A DNA stretch of 25,927 bases from an uncultured Lachnospiraceae bacterium (GCA_947564305.1 CANOBT010000078.1:1-25927); one strand, 5' to 3'; shown: positions 1 through 8,804, counted from the stretch's first letter. The notes: generated by a model not told the origin, from the letters alone. A program made the numbers and translations.

Positions 1-1253
1 GCAAAGATACTTCCAATCAAAGTAACCATAAAAAAACTTAATGTGGCCCACACCATACCTGCCATATCATTAAAATAATATAAAAATAAAATTGCGGAAT
101 ACATCAGAAAAAGAATAAAATAACCAGCAGCCAGGCATGGATAAATACTCATAACCAATCCTGAAAATCCAAATCGTGGAAGCAAAATAATGCACATCAG
201 ATATATAACCACAGATATAATAAACTGTATTCGTGCCAAATTCATCAACGAAGTCCCCATCTGTCGGAACATCTGCCTTTTATCATTCTCAATATCTGCC
301 TTTTTCGCCCCAATCACAGATTCTGAATAAGCTTTATACTTTTCATGAAAGTGCATCTCCACATGCGCTATGAAAATAATTGTCGCAGATATGTTGGTAA
401 ACATTGCCAGACAGCTTGCCATATCATATGGCTGATTACATACAAAAGTATCTACTACCACCATTTTCATATCTGTATTCCAAAACACAAAATTATGTAC
501 ATACATTCCAGATATGTATAAAAAATTCGTCACAATCAACTGCCAGTACTTTTTAAAATATTTCAGCACATTCCAATATTGATTACTATTGCGTATAAAA
601 TATCGTTTCACAAAAGAAAACTCCAGCACTGCAATCAGAAAAATACCTGTCATCAGCGCAAAAAGCATACTTTCTGTAATGCTCCAGTGAAAGAGAAACC
701 GCAAAATCAAAGAAAGAATAAATGCCTCCAGCATCCCAATCGTAAAAAACAGGGATATCTTCTGATAATCCTTACAGATGGACAGATAGATCATCGAATA
801 AGTTGCCATTGTGAGCGAGATATATCCACAGAATCCGGTAAATACATAAAACACCTTCACGCCGCCCACAAAATGTTCCCACAGACAGAACGGAACTCCC
901 AAAATACAACTCAAAATCAGATTCATGACCAGTCCCAGATAATAGCAGGGCAAAATATCCTGATACCGCTCCTCATAAATAACATCTGACATATATTTGG
1001 ACAATACCGCATTAAAAGGCGAAACCGTCAGTAAAGAAAAGATAAAGGTATATAATACTGTACAAGAAAACAGCTCTCGGTTCATATACCCCACCGTATT
1101 AAATCCTAATACCCATCCCATTAACAAGATATTCAGAATCACCACGAACATCGGAGCCACCGTTACTGCCGTACTGTAGGCGAATCCCACAAGGTCTGCC
1201 ATAATGCTGTTTTTCTGAAAGATATTATTTAATTTTACTCCAATCCCTGCCAT
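1..1253 (-). CDS. pelG: PelG-like polysaccharide export membrane protein (3' end cut by window)
   Basis: Reading the minus strand from an ATG at 1253 gives an uninterrupted frame to the window edge, at least 417 codons, beginning MAGIGVKLNNIFQKNS. Many hydrophobic segments are visible, including one near residues 24-48 (VAPMFVVILNILLMGW) and several between about 65 and 190. PelG is a polytopic MOP/PST-type flippase-like inner-membrane protein that works with PelF to synthesise and move the Pel polymer across the membrane. The N-terminal GIGxKL start, followed by a hydrophobic segment containing a proline, fits PelG. The start lies 15 nt after the pelF stop, with AGAGGAAT upstream as a ribosome site, so it is the next gene of the operon. 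The C-terminus and whatever follows are outside the window. Plus-strand ORFs here are shadows. Confidence 0.88.
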   Translation of the reverse strand, partial: MAGIGVKLNNIFQKNSIMADLVGFAYSTAVTVAPMFVVILNILLMGWVLGFNTVGYMNRELFSCTVLYTFIFSLLTVSPFNAVLSKYMSDVIYEERYQDILPCYYLGLVMNLILSCILGVPFCLWEHFVGGVKVFYVFTGFCGYISLTMATYSMIYLSICKDYQKISLFFTIGMLEAFILSLILRFLFHWSITESMLFALMTGIFLIAVLEFSFVKRYFIRNSNQYWNVLKYFKKYWQLIVTNFLYISGMYVHNFVFWNTDMKMVVVDTFVCNQPYDMASCLAMFTNISATIIFIAHVEMHFHEKYKAYSESVIGAKKADIENDKRQMFRQMGTSLMNLARIQFIISVVIYLMCIILLPRFGFSGLVMSIYPCLAAGYFILFLMYSAILFLYYFNDMAGMVWATLSFFMVTLIGSIF

Positions 1254-1268
1254 GATCTATTCCTCTCA

Positions 1269-2702
1269 TTAAGCCTCTTCCCATTTCAATCCCATACTTT
1301 CTGCAAAATCTTGATAGATCTTGCGGTATGCATCAATCATATTATGAAACTGATACTTTGCCATGACTCTTTGATATCCGTTTTCTCCCATTTTGAGACG
1401 CATTGTCTTATTTCTCGCCATAGACACCATAGCCTGTGCAATTTCTTCAACATTCATAATATGAGTCACAATCCCCGCAGCGCCGAACTCATCATTCTCT
1501 CCCATGACCAGACCTCTGCAGTTTCCTACATCTGTCACAATAACCGGCTTATGGGCGGCAAAGCTTTCTAAAATTGTTAGAGGCTGACCCTCACTGATGC
1601 TGGTCAGAATCGTCATATCCATCTTTCCCAGATATCCTCTGATATCGACCCTGCCGGTGAACTCGATATCAGGGATTCTCTCTGCGTCTACCAAATCAAA
1701 GCACTCCTGCGCATACTCCTTATCTTCCTCCCACGGCCCCATAATCCAGAGCTTTAATGAGGGTTCTATCCCTCTTGCAAAACTAAATGCATGAATTAAA
1801 GTCTTAATGTCTTTAATCGGCGTAACACGGAGTACGGCTCCTATGTAGATTCGCCCTTCCTCCTCCCTATCCTTTCCCGGAAGATTCTGCAGGCTTTCCA
1901 CTGAAATCCCATTCGGTGTGATCATGGTTTTCTCAAAAGGGCATCCCAGTTCCAACTCCAGTTCCCTCGCATGTTCATACAAACTGGTAACCAAATCCGC
2001 TCTGTCATAGGCCAGATTAGACATCTTACGAAACTGCTCAATCCATATATCTTTATAAATACCCTGTACCCACTTTGCTTTGATCAATTCTTCCTCGCGC
2101 TCTCTTGTATAGATTCCGTGTTCTGATATCAGAAGGCGCCCTCCATAAAGATATTTTGCCATGCTTCCGAGAACTCCCGCATAACCTGTAGCTGTACAAT
2201 GATATAAATCTGCTTTCGGAATCTTCATTTTCAACGTCTGAAACATCGGTAAATAAATGGAGCGCATCATCCACAGAAAATCCGAAAATACAATCTGACT
2301 GTAATTCAGATTATAACAATCTGTCACTGCATTAAAAAAGTCCATAGACATCAAAAGATTATTTACGGAAAGAGATTTTTTCTGAAACAAATCAAACAAG
2401 GTTTCCCAATCCACCTTCTGATTTAAAAGAAGACTACGAAAAGCCCTGTATTCCTTTCGGCTCATTGCTTTTTTCCGTTTCCTTTTTCTGCCCCAGTCAC
2501 AATCATCCAGATAAAGTTCATGCACCTCTGTCACATTTTCGGGTAGCTCGTATACAAACTCGCCACTCCAAGAACGATTTGCCACAATCGCCAGAATGAT
2601 AAATTCCTGCCTAGGAAAAGACTGTATCAGACGATGTATCCAACTGGATACACCACCTACTACATATGGATAGCATCCTTCCGCTATAAGACAGATTTTC
2701 AT
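1269..2702 (-). CDS. pelF: PelF-like GT4 glycosyltransferase
   Basis: The product is 477 residues, close to the usual PelF length. PelF is the soluble cytoplasmic polymerising glycosyltransferase of Pel synthesis; it uses UDP-sugars (UDP-GalNAc/UDP-GlcNAc in characterised systems) and associates with PelD/E/G at the membrane. The N-terminal glycine-rich loop is at residues 11-20 (YPYVVGGVSS), typical of PelF rather than generic GT4 enzymes. SEHGIY lies near 193-198, and the nucleotide-sugar site shows an E-x7-E motif with E371 and E379 in SEGQPLTILES. No signal peptide is visible. The ATG is preceded by AGGAGGAAGG at good spacing. It sits between the PelA-like protein (40-nt gap) and PelG (15-nt gap). 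Confidence 0.93.
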   Translation of the reverse strand: MKICLIAEGCYPYVVGGVSSWIHRLIQSFPRQEFIILAIVANRSWSGEFVYELPENVTEVHELYLDDCDWGRKRKRKKAMSRKEYRAFRSLLLNQKVDWETLFDLFQKKSLSVNNLLMSMDFFNAVTDCYNLNYSQIVFSDFLWMMRSIYLPMFQTLKMKIPKADLYHCTATGYAGVLGSMAKYLYGGRLLISEHGIYTREREEELIKAKWVQGIYKDIWIEQFRKMSNLAYDRADLVTSLYEHARELELELGCPFEKTMITPNGISVESLQNLPGKDREEEGRIYIGAVLRVTPIKDIKTLIHAFSFARGIEPSLKLWIMGPWEEDKEYAQECFDLVDAERIPDIEFTGRVDIRGYLGKMDMTILTSISEGQPLTILESFAAHKPVIVTDVGNCRGLVMGENDEFGAAGIVTHIMNVEEIAQAMVSMARNKTMRLKMGENGYQRVMAKYQFHNMIDAYRKIYQDFAESMGLKWEEA

Positions 2703-2742
2703 AGAAATCCTTCCTCCTGTTTATGACTAACGCTTTCTCCTG

Positions 2743-4578
2743 TCATGAATAGGTCAATATTGTACTCTTCATTTCAATCACTGTTTCTGCCGCCTCCACT
2801 TCAATCAGAAATACATCATCCTCCAATTCCGTAAAAGAACCACCTTCTATCTGCTCTATTGTTTCATGGTGTGTCCGTAGAATAAACCAGACTGGTTTCT
2901 GGATGTCCGACAAATGCAGGTAAATCTTCTCCCCTTCTCTCTGCTGTGTATAATCCAATGCCAAAAATCTTCGGATATACTCATCGCTTTCTGATACCGT
3001 AGTCCCTTGAAATTCACGGAATCCTTTCCAGTAATTCTGAATATTCCAGTCTAAATCCTCAGCTAATCTTTCCCAACTGTCCTGTTCATTCTCCAAATAT
3101 ACTGTATCTTTTACATCCAACAGAACATTTGTATAGCCAAGCATTGTCTCCACACAGCGATTGCGAAAGTCATCCCTATAGGTATGAGAAAAACCACTTG
3201 CAAGTACTTTTTGCTTTGTCACATGCTCTGAAAGATATCCTACTATCTCATTGTCTGTTGTATTCTCCGCTATAACAGTTCTGACAGAAGACAGCATCTT
3301 GTCATCCAACACAGCTTCTATCTCCTTTTCCTGCATATTCGCCGCATAAAAAGAAGTAAACTGATAACCTGGAAGTATCTCTTGAATAAAATCATCATCT
3401 GCCCTCAGTTTATCTTCGATTGGGGTATTGGAAATATTCACACCGGAAAGTCCTACTTCTGTGTTTTCCTTATTTAAATTTTTCATGTAATATTGTAACT
3501 GTTTCTCGTCCGGCAATATCTCATCTTCATAATCCATCTGTAAAGCCAGCATACAGGAGAACCCCATCTTATTACGCCTATAGACAGTCATAAGGCCCGG
3601 CCACAGAACATCACGCATCACTCCAGGCATATTTCTGCTGTAAGTCTTCATCAACTGAGTTTCATTTTCCTGTGCCACAATTGGATAATTAGCAGCAATC
3701 AAATTCTGAGCATTTACAATTGGATAGATATCATAAAATTTCATCTGCGCAGACATTGCAGATAAAAGGCCAATCCCGCCAAAATCCTGTATATATGTCC
3801 CGTTTACAGCCATCACACAAGCATCGCGATAATTTTTCTTCCAAATAATCACCGGATATTCCTCTGATTCGATTCCTTCATCTTCCATAATCCCTTTCAT
3901 GTACACCTCCGTGCCCGCCTCCAGTTCATACCACGGAAGTATCAAATCCATATCCTGTCTTTTCTTTCTTTCCTTTTCGTCCGATGTCAGATAGACAGCC
4001 TCGCCACCCAGTAAAAATCCGTCATACAGGTGGATTCCGTCCACCTTCGCACTCTCTGCCTTCACATGCTGAATTCCAAATAAGGACCTAATTCGTTGAT
4101 TTTTCTTGATAACGGCAGCATCCGGCATATTGCAAAAAACGATATGATAACCTGCCTCCAGATATCCTTCCAGATATTCCAACTCTTTTCTTTCCTCCCA
4201 CTTAATATATGCCGAATCAATGAGCAGCATATCCGGAATTCTATTTCGTTCTTTCCGCCCCGCACTTTCGTATTCTTGCAGAGAAGCGTAGCTTTCCATA
4301 TTCTTCTTACCATAGGAAGCCCATACCTGCACAGCTTCCGCCATTTTTTCTCTTCCAATATATACAATGAAATCTTTGAGCCCATCTTGAATTTTGCTCG
4401 CCTCAATCCCACTGACCGAATATGCCTCACTCCTTCCAGACAGTTCCTCTATATCTTTCACGTAGGAATTCACCTCATAATCGTTCCATAACTCCGTCAT
4501 AACGCCAGTAGACTGAAACATAAAAACAATAACAAGCATGACAATCGTAATAGCAAAATAATTCCGGCGTGATATCAT
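2743..4578 (-). CDS. PelA-deacetylase-position protein of Gram-positive Pel operon (DUF2194-like)
   Basis: This 611-residue protein has an N-terminal membrane anchor at about residues 7-28 and then a long extracellular region. In Gram-positive pel operons this slot is filled by PelA_DA, a membrane-anchored polysaccharide deacetylase-like protein that removes acetyl groups from the polymer outside the cell. The length, single anchor and position between pelE and pelF fit that. Candidate acidic and histidine residues are present (Asp349 in LQMDYEDE, His465 in SGFSHTYRD, the H570/H571 pair), but I do not see the clean TFDDG and HxxxH motifs of a canonical NodB/CE4 enzyme, so activity is uncertain. 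The ATG has AGAGGATAG six bases upstream. Assignment rests mainly on synteny and topology; the family name is from memory. Confidence 0.72.
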   Translation of the reverse strand: MISRRNYFAITIVMLVIVFMFQSTGVMTELWNDYEVNSYVKDIEELSGRSEAYSVSGIEASKIQDGLKDFIVYIGREKMAEAVQVWASYGKKNMESYASLQEYESAGRKERNRIPDMLLIDSAYIKWEERKELEYLEGYLEAGYHIVFCNMPDAAVIKKNQRIRSLFGIQHVKAESAKVDGIHLYDGFLLGGEAVYLTSDEKERKKRQDMDLILPWYELEAGTEVYMKGIMEDEGIESEEYPVIIWKKNYRDACVMAVNGTYIQDFGGIGLLSAMSAQMKFYDIYPIVNAQNLIAANYPIVAQENETQLMKTYSRNMPGVMRDVLWPGLMTVYRRNKMGFSCMLALQMDYEDEILPDEKQLQYYMKNLNKENTEVGLSGVNISNTPIEDKLRADDDFIQEILPGYQFTSFYAANMQEKEIEAVLDDKMLSSVRTVIAENTTDNEIVGYLSEHVTKQKVLASGFSHTYRDDFRNRCVETMLGYTNVLLDVKDTVYLENEQDSWERLAEDLDWNIQNYWKGFREFQGTTVSESDEYIRRFLALDYTQQREGEKIYLHLSDIQKPVWFILRTHHETIEQIEGGSFTELEDDVFLIEVEAAETVIEMKSTILTYS

Positions 4579-4606
4579 ATCTATCCTCTCGCTTTTTAAG
4601 GCTGTT

Positions 4607-5569
4607 TTAACTGAAAACCCGTATCAGATCCAGTGTTTCATGATCTATCACAACATCCGATTTTTTCAGGCCATTCAAGGTTGTGAAAAAAGCCTCTTTA
4701 TTCTGTAACGTAAAATATAACTTCAATTTACAAGTATATGCACTGAGCCTATCCGGATATTGTTCTGCCAACCATGTACACCATTTTTCCGAATTTTTAT
4801 AGTCTTTGACTTCCATTAGCCTGAGACATACACCTTCATATTGGTGTTCTTTTAGCTTTGTCATATCCTTCTGGCGAAGTCTCTCAGCAGTGTCTGCCAT
4901 AATCTGCACGAACCGCCTTTGCTCAATGGATGTAAATATCTGCAGTTTCAGAACTTTATTCATATAATCAATCAGAAGTTCCTCAAATTCTGTTTTTTCG
5001 GACTCCTCATTCTCAATCTCTTTGATCATATTTTGTACCTTTGTACGAAATTCGTTCAGTTCATCCGTCATGACAGATGCCGCATAATGAGAAGATTCCG
5101 AATCATCACTATCTAGCGCCAGTGCAATTGCCGACAGCGAATCCTGTATCTCACCCTTTACCATATTCATCATGACCATACGCAGATCTTTCTTTTCATT
5201 TACCGCAAGAGCTTCCTCTAATGGAACCATATTTCGTACTCTTTCCTCGTCCGCCTTTAATTGGATTTTCACACGTTCCTTACTGAAAATCACATCCTCT
5301 AAATCAGGAGCCGTCCAGAAAATAATTTTATAAAACAAATACGATACAATGAAAAAGAGCGGACCCACGACCGGACATAAAAGCATGATTAAAAACTTGA
5401 TCAGAAAGGCCCTCCTGTTATCAAACAGCCTCTCCCATTCCTTTTCTGTCTGCTGCTCCTTCACCGGTACAACTATCAGTATCCCCCAAAGAAGATAAAT
5501 AATGGCAACTAAGACATTTACTAATAGTACGATTAGAAATATGATTTCATCCCTAGCTGGCATTGGCAT
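4607..5569 (-). CDS. pelE: PelE-like membrane/helical-repeat protein
   Basis: The 320-residue product has a hydrophobic helix at about residues 8-34, a short cytoplasmic loop, and a hydrophobic hairpin near 52-84 (FLIKFLIMLLCPVVG). It then continues as an acidic, alpha-helical soluble region with a TPR-like C-terminal third (about 225-315). In characterised systems PelE is an inner-membrane protein with two transmembrane segments and helical repeats that connects PelD to the PelF/PelG synthase. Its ATG overlaps the pelD stop by one base (TAATG), with GGAGG just upstream, so translation is probably coupled to pelD. Sequence is poorly conserved in PelE, so the call relies on topology and position. 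Confidence 0.8.
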   Translation of the reverse strand: MPMPARDEIIFLIVLLVNVLVAIIYLLWGILIVVPVKEQQTEKEWERLFDNRRAFLIKFLIMLLCPVVGPLFFIVSYLFYKIIFWTAPDLEDVIFSKERVKIQLKADEERVRNMVPLEEALAVNEKKDLRMVMMNMVKGEIQDSLSAIALALDSDDSESSHYAASVMTDELNEFRTKVQNMIKEIENEESEKTEFEELLIDYMNKVLKLQIFTSIEQRRFVQIMADTAERLRQKDMTKLKEHQYEGVCLRLMEVKDYKNSEKWCTWLAEQYPDRLSAYTCKLKLYFTLQNKEAFFTTLNGLKKSDVVIDHETLDLIRVFS

Positions 5570-7749
5570 TATACGGCCTCCTCTATGATTTCGCTTAAAT
5601 ATCCCTGTTCCTGAAAACGCTCGATGACACCCCTTGCGCCTTCTTGATCTGTATTAGACAGTAGAACGTACAGGTTACTTCCCTGCAAGATTCCCAGATA
5701 ATCGGTCTGACGCATCTGAGTCCCAAGTGCCTTAGCAGCCTCTTTTCTGTTATGCTCTTCCACACCTTTGATTTCAAGCAGAGTACATTCCGTCAAGCCT
5801 TTTTGCTTTGCCTCAAAAAATGCCTTTGCCAGATGTGTAAACGCCTCTTCATCCAGCACATTGGTCTCTTCCACATAACGCTGTTCTCTCAGAGCATCCA
5901 GATAGCGGTTAGCACGTACCACTGTATTTTGAATCAGTGCTCCGACAACCGTCAACCGATTTGCTTCCGCTAATGTCATACGCTGCCACGGAATTCCCCA
6001 TACCATCAAAATCAACTGCATTTCATCCGATGCATATACAGCACTTGCCATAAGCGGAAGCTGGTCTTCTAATGTCTTATTGATATAAACCCTATGCTCC
6101 TTTAATTCAGAATACATCATCTCCATACCTGTATATTTTATGGAGCTTCCCAATTTCCGCGCTTCTTTAGATGTGGATGAAAACAGCCTTGCATAATCCC
6201 GGTTGGCCACTGTATAGATTGCAACATCCTCACTTTCCATCAACTTTGATAACATTTCTGCCGCATAAAACAAAACTTCCTCAGGCTCATATACATCCAG
6301 ACGTGAAGTAATTTCATATACTTTTCCAAGGCTGTCCTTTTGGTTCATAACCTGCATTTCAAAACTCTGCTTCATACGGATATTACTATCATTGATGTCC
6401 TCAATATCATCCAATTTTCCGTGAAGGTAGCCGACCTTCTCTTCATTTTCATCTTTGATATATCGAAGCTGGTCCCGCATATACCCTACAACCATTCCCA
6501 AGATAAACAACTGTGCAATCCAGACATAAGTATTATAATCCAGCAGCACTTCAAATCCTGTACGTTCATATGTCTGACGGAAACTGTATCCTGCCACCGC
6601 CAATACGGCAGAAACAAGCGCCTGCTGTTGTCCATAGACAATCGCAAACAGCAGTACATACAGCAGGTAGAAATCCAATCTATTGAAATACTCACTGCCG
6701 ACCGCCCGATTGTTCAACATAAAGAAGGGGATAAAACAAATCAAATTCTCAATAAAAGGAATTAATTTTTTTATAATTACTCTTATATTATGTAAAAGCT
6801 TCCCGAATTGGCTGCCGCCGCTATCCTCATCCTTTATGAAATGTTCTTTGTGGCGCTTCATATATTGCACCACTTTCTGTACACCTGCATCATAGTGAAA
6901 GAAAATCTGCATATGATATTCTCCCTGATGCCTGTGCGCATCCAAAACTAGACGATGCTTTTCTCCTACAGAATTATCTATAATCTCAGGCTTGCCACCC
7001 ATGTATTTCCGAACCATTTCGGCAAGCTGCATTTCATTCATCTCTTCCATGGAGGAAATATGATAACAGTGGCAGGACGGCCTGGAATCGGCAATTACTT
7101 GATATGCATACTCGATTGCGTCCTTCAAAAAAATCATGGAAAAAACATTGCGGCTGTTTGCAGAAATCCTGTTTGTTTTAAGCGCTTCCAGACACATCCT
7201 AAAGCATGGGTCCTCCTGCTTTTCTCCCTTTCGTGGTACTCCGTAAACATGATCAAAACGAAGAACTAATGTATCCATGCCATGAGTCGTTCGATAAGTT
7301 TCACAAAGTTCCTCTCCGTGAGCAATCGCCAACGCCTTAAACCCTTGCGTCTCTTCGGGCATATCCTCTGTAATATCTGTACCGTGGACACTGCTGTAAA
7401 CTTCATGTGAAGATAAATATACAAACCGACCTTTTCCTGCCACGGCATATGCTGATAATATATTTGTAAGCGCTGTAGAGTAACGTACTGACTCCTTTCT
7501 AGCCATCTGCCAGTCAAAATTGGTATCATATGCTCCCATAAAAATAATCAAGTCCGGCCTGATACTTTTGAATATATCCTCAATACTGTCCGTATCATAC
7601 TCAAAATTATATTTTTCAAATACATGCTTATAAGAGGACCGGTTATCTCTCTTTCCAGTTAGCAAATATACCCGGTGACCGCTTTTACTCATCTTGTCGA
7701 TCATGGCATCCATAAATCTACTGCCACCACCAATCAACAGCACCGTCAT
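5569..7749 (-). CDS. pelD: PelD-like c-di-GMP receptor fused to an N-terminal SDR domain
   Basis: PelD is the inner-membrane receptor that switches Pel polymerisation on when c-di-GMP binds. This protein is about 726 residues from the ATG at 7749 (733 from an in-frame TTG at 7770; neither has a good ribosome site), against about 455 for Pseudomonas PelD. In the 733 numbering, residues 8-310 are an extended SDR/epimerase-like Rossmann domain (GGGSRFM at 14-20, YLSSHEVY at 118-125). Hydrophobic segments follow at about 333-352, 366-395 and 415-432, then a short coiled region, a GAF-like domain (about 490-620) and a degenerate GGDEF domain (about 637-725). The GGDEF signature has become QGSNL (696-700), but an RxxD I-site, R687-Q-T-D690, lies five residues before it, as in active GGDEF I-sites. 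The SDR domain lacks Tyr-xxx-Lys (KALAI at 145-149). The gene is coupled to pelE. Confidence 0.88.
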   Translation of the reverse strand: MTVLLIGGGSRFMDAMIDKMSKSGHRVYLLTGKRDNRSSYKHVFEKYNFEYDTDSIEDIFKSIRPDLIIFMGAYDTNFDWQMARKESVRYSTALTNILSAYAVAGKGRFVYLSSHEVYSSVHGTDITEDMPEETQGFKALAIAHGEELCETYRTTHGMDTLVLRFDHVYGVPRKGEKQEDPCFRMCLEALKTNRISANSRNVFSMIFLKDAIEYAYQVIADSRPSCHCYHISSMEEMNEMQLAEMVRKYMGGKPEIIDNSVGEKHRLVLDAHRHQGEYHMQIFFHYDAGVQKVVQYMKRHKEHFIKDEDSGGSQFGKLLHNIRVIIKKLIPFIENLICFIPFFMLNNRAVGSEYFNRLDFYLLYVLLFAIVYGQQQALVSAVLAVAGYSFRQTYERTGFEVLLDYNTYVWIAQLFILGMVVGYMRDQLRYIKDENEEKVGYLHGKLDDIEDINDSNIRMKQSFEMQVMNQKDSLGKVYEITSRLDVYEPEEVLFYAAEMLSKLMESEDVAIYTVANRDYARLFSSTSKEARKLGSSIKYTGMEMMYSELKEHRVYINKTLEDQLPLMASAVYASDEMQLILMVWGIPWQRMTLAEANRLTVVGALIQNTVVRANRYLDALREQRYVEETNVLDEEAFTHLAKAFFEAKQKGLTECTLLEIKGVEEHNRKEAAKALGTQMRQTDYLGILQGSNLYVLLSNTDQEGARGVIERFQEQGYLSEIIEEAV

Positions 7750-7820
7750 TTCTTTCAGTTCGGTCCGCAAAGCAACTTCAGAACGGATGCCTTTTGAATC
7801 CGGGACTTTTTCTGTTCGTT

Positions 7821-8492
7821 CTACTTCCTTTTCTTTGCGGGGGCATCCTCCCGCAACAAAAAAGGGACAACATTTACTTTTTCCTCTCCATTGTCCGAAA
7901 CAATAGCTTCCTTAGGCTCTCTATTGTCTGGAACAGCAGATTCTTGAGTTTCCTCATTGTCTGGGATATAAACAGCTTTTGATTTCTCTTTGTCCGTAGC
8001 CGGAGTCCCCAGCAGATCCTTCATCTCGGTCTGAAACAGTTCGGAGAGATTTGTATCCTTTTCTAAAAATACATTTCCAATCTGAAGCGCCTTGTGATTC
8101 AACAGTTCTGACGCCTGATAAACTTTAGAAAAATACAGGCTATACTGGTTGCCAAAATCCTGTATCCGCTGTTTCAATATCGCTGTCTGTTCGGCCCGAT
8201 ACCGCTCAATCTCCTGCTCTGCGATTTTTCGCTTCTCATTTATTTCATTTTGGAGAGATTCTCGCTTTGCTTTCTCTTCTATATCATACTGCCTGGATTT
8301 TTCTTCTATTTCCTGCAATCGCTTCTGCAGTGCATCCCGAATTTCCTCAAAAGTACGATCCTGCAATTCCATCCGGTTCTTCAATTCTTTCAACTCTTTA
8401 TTGTCAGACTCATGAGCCGCCCGCTCTTCACTAAGCAGTTTTTCCAATTCAGCAACCTTTTCCTCTAAAAGCCGCCTCTTTGTTGTAAACAT
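7821..8492 (-). CDS. Coiled-coil protein of unknown function, first gene of the pel operon
   Basis: I do not recognise a family. From the ATG at 8492 the product is 223 residues. Residues about 5-115 are strongly heptad-like, charged and leucine-containing coiled coil (LEEKVAELEKLLSEE and onwards), with no signal peptide or membrane segment, so it is probably cytoplasmic. A short conserved-looking helical part follows (about 120-165). The tail is low-complexity, with three repeats of a PDN/SDN-containing block of about 13 residues, ending in basic AKKRK. The ATG is preceded by GGAGAG seven bases upstream; a GTG at 8525 would add 11 residues but has no ribosome site. The stop is about 70 nt before pelD in the same direction, suggesting a scaffold or regulator of Pel synthesis, which is inference. 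Confidence 0.8.
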   Translation of the reverse strand: MFTTKRRLLEEKVAELEKLLSEERAAHESDNKELKELKNRMELQDRTFEEIRDALQKRLQEIEEKSRQYDIEEKAKRESLQNEINEKRKIAEQEIERYRAEQTAILKQRIQDFGNQYSLYFSKVYQASELLNHKALQIGNVFLEKDTNLSELFQTEMKDLLGTPATDKEKSKAVYIPDNEETQESAVPDNREPKEAIVSDNGEEKVNVVPFLLREDAPAKKRK

Positions 8493-8551
8493 TCCACATC
8501 TCTCCAATCCTAGTAAGTTCCTCACTTAAATTATGCATAAAAACAGTTTTA

Positions 8552-8587
8552 CCCCCCCCGTATCCAAATCATACGATACGGGGAGGG
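8552..8587 (-). terminator. GC-rich hairpin in the pel leader (possible attenuator)
   Basis: In the minus-strand RNA, CCCUCCCCGUAUC (8587-8575) pairs with GAUACGGGGGGGG (8564-8552): 13 pairs with one G-U and a 10-nt loop. It is followed by UAAAACUG and then UUUUU, so the U-tract is displaced by about eight bases and termination may be partial. The hairpin ends about 60 nt before the start of the coiled-coil gene. Confidence 0.5.
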
Positions 8588-8616
8588 CGTAATTTAACAC
8601 GTTCTGATACGCTCAT
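8569..8616 (-). CDS. Candidate upstream mini-ORF 2 ending inside the leader hairpin (15 codons)
   Basis: It starts in an ATGA overlap with mini-ORF 1 and reads MSVSERVKLRPPRIV. Its Arg-Pro-Pro-Arg-Ile codons form the 5' arm of the leader hairpin, and its TGA lies in the loop. A translating ribosome would therefore prevent the hairpin from forming, and a stall at Pro-Pro would hold it open or change its folding. Coding status is unproven. Confidence 0.3.
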   Translation of the reverse strand: MSVSERVKLRPPRIV

Positions 8617-8651
8617 ATTCCATTGTTTCTTAACAGGAATTCTTTTTTCAT
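8613..8651 (-). CDS. Candidate upstream mini-ORF 1 in the pel leader (12 codons)
   Basis: ATG at 8651 opens MKKEFLLRNNGI and stops with TGA. AGGGA lies seven bases upstream, a plausible ribosome site. The stop overlaps the start of mini-ORF 2 as ATGA. The peptide resembles nothing I know. It may be a leader peptide; chance occurrence is possible for so short a frame. Confidence 0.3.
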   Translation of the reverse strand: MKKEFLLRNNGI

Positions 8652-8804
8652 CTTAGAATCCCTAAAATTCTTAGCTATATTACCAGAATATTGTATTCAA
8701 ATCTATAGGAAAATGCCACATTTACCATTGTTCTATTTTTTTTACAAATTCCTAGCTGCCATTTTTCCACCCAAAACAAAGAACAGGATTTTGTTTTTAG
8801 TACA

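Noticed and set aside
579..1179. Plus-strand ORFs at the start of the window
   Set aside because: They are antisense shadows of the pelG frame, which is continuous on the minus strand.
8742..8762. Six-codon ORF (MAARNL) early in the pel leader
   Set aside because: Too short, with only a weak GGTGG upstream and no link to the hairpin.
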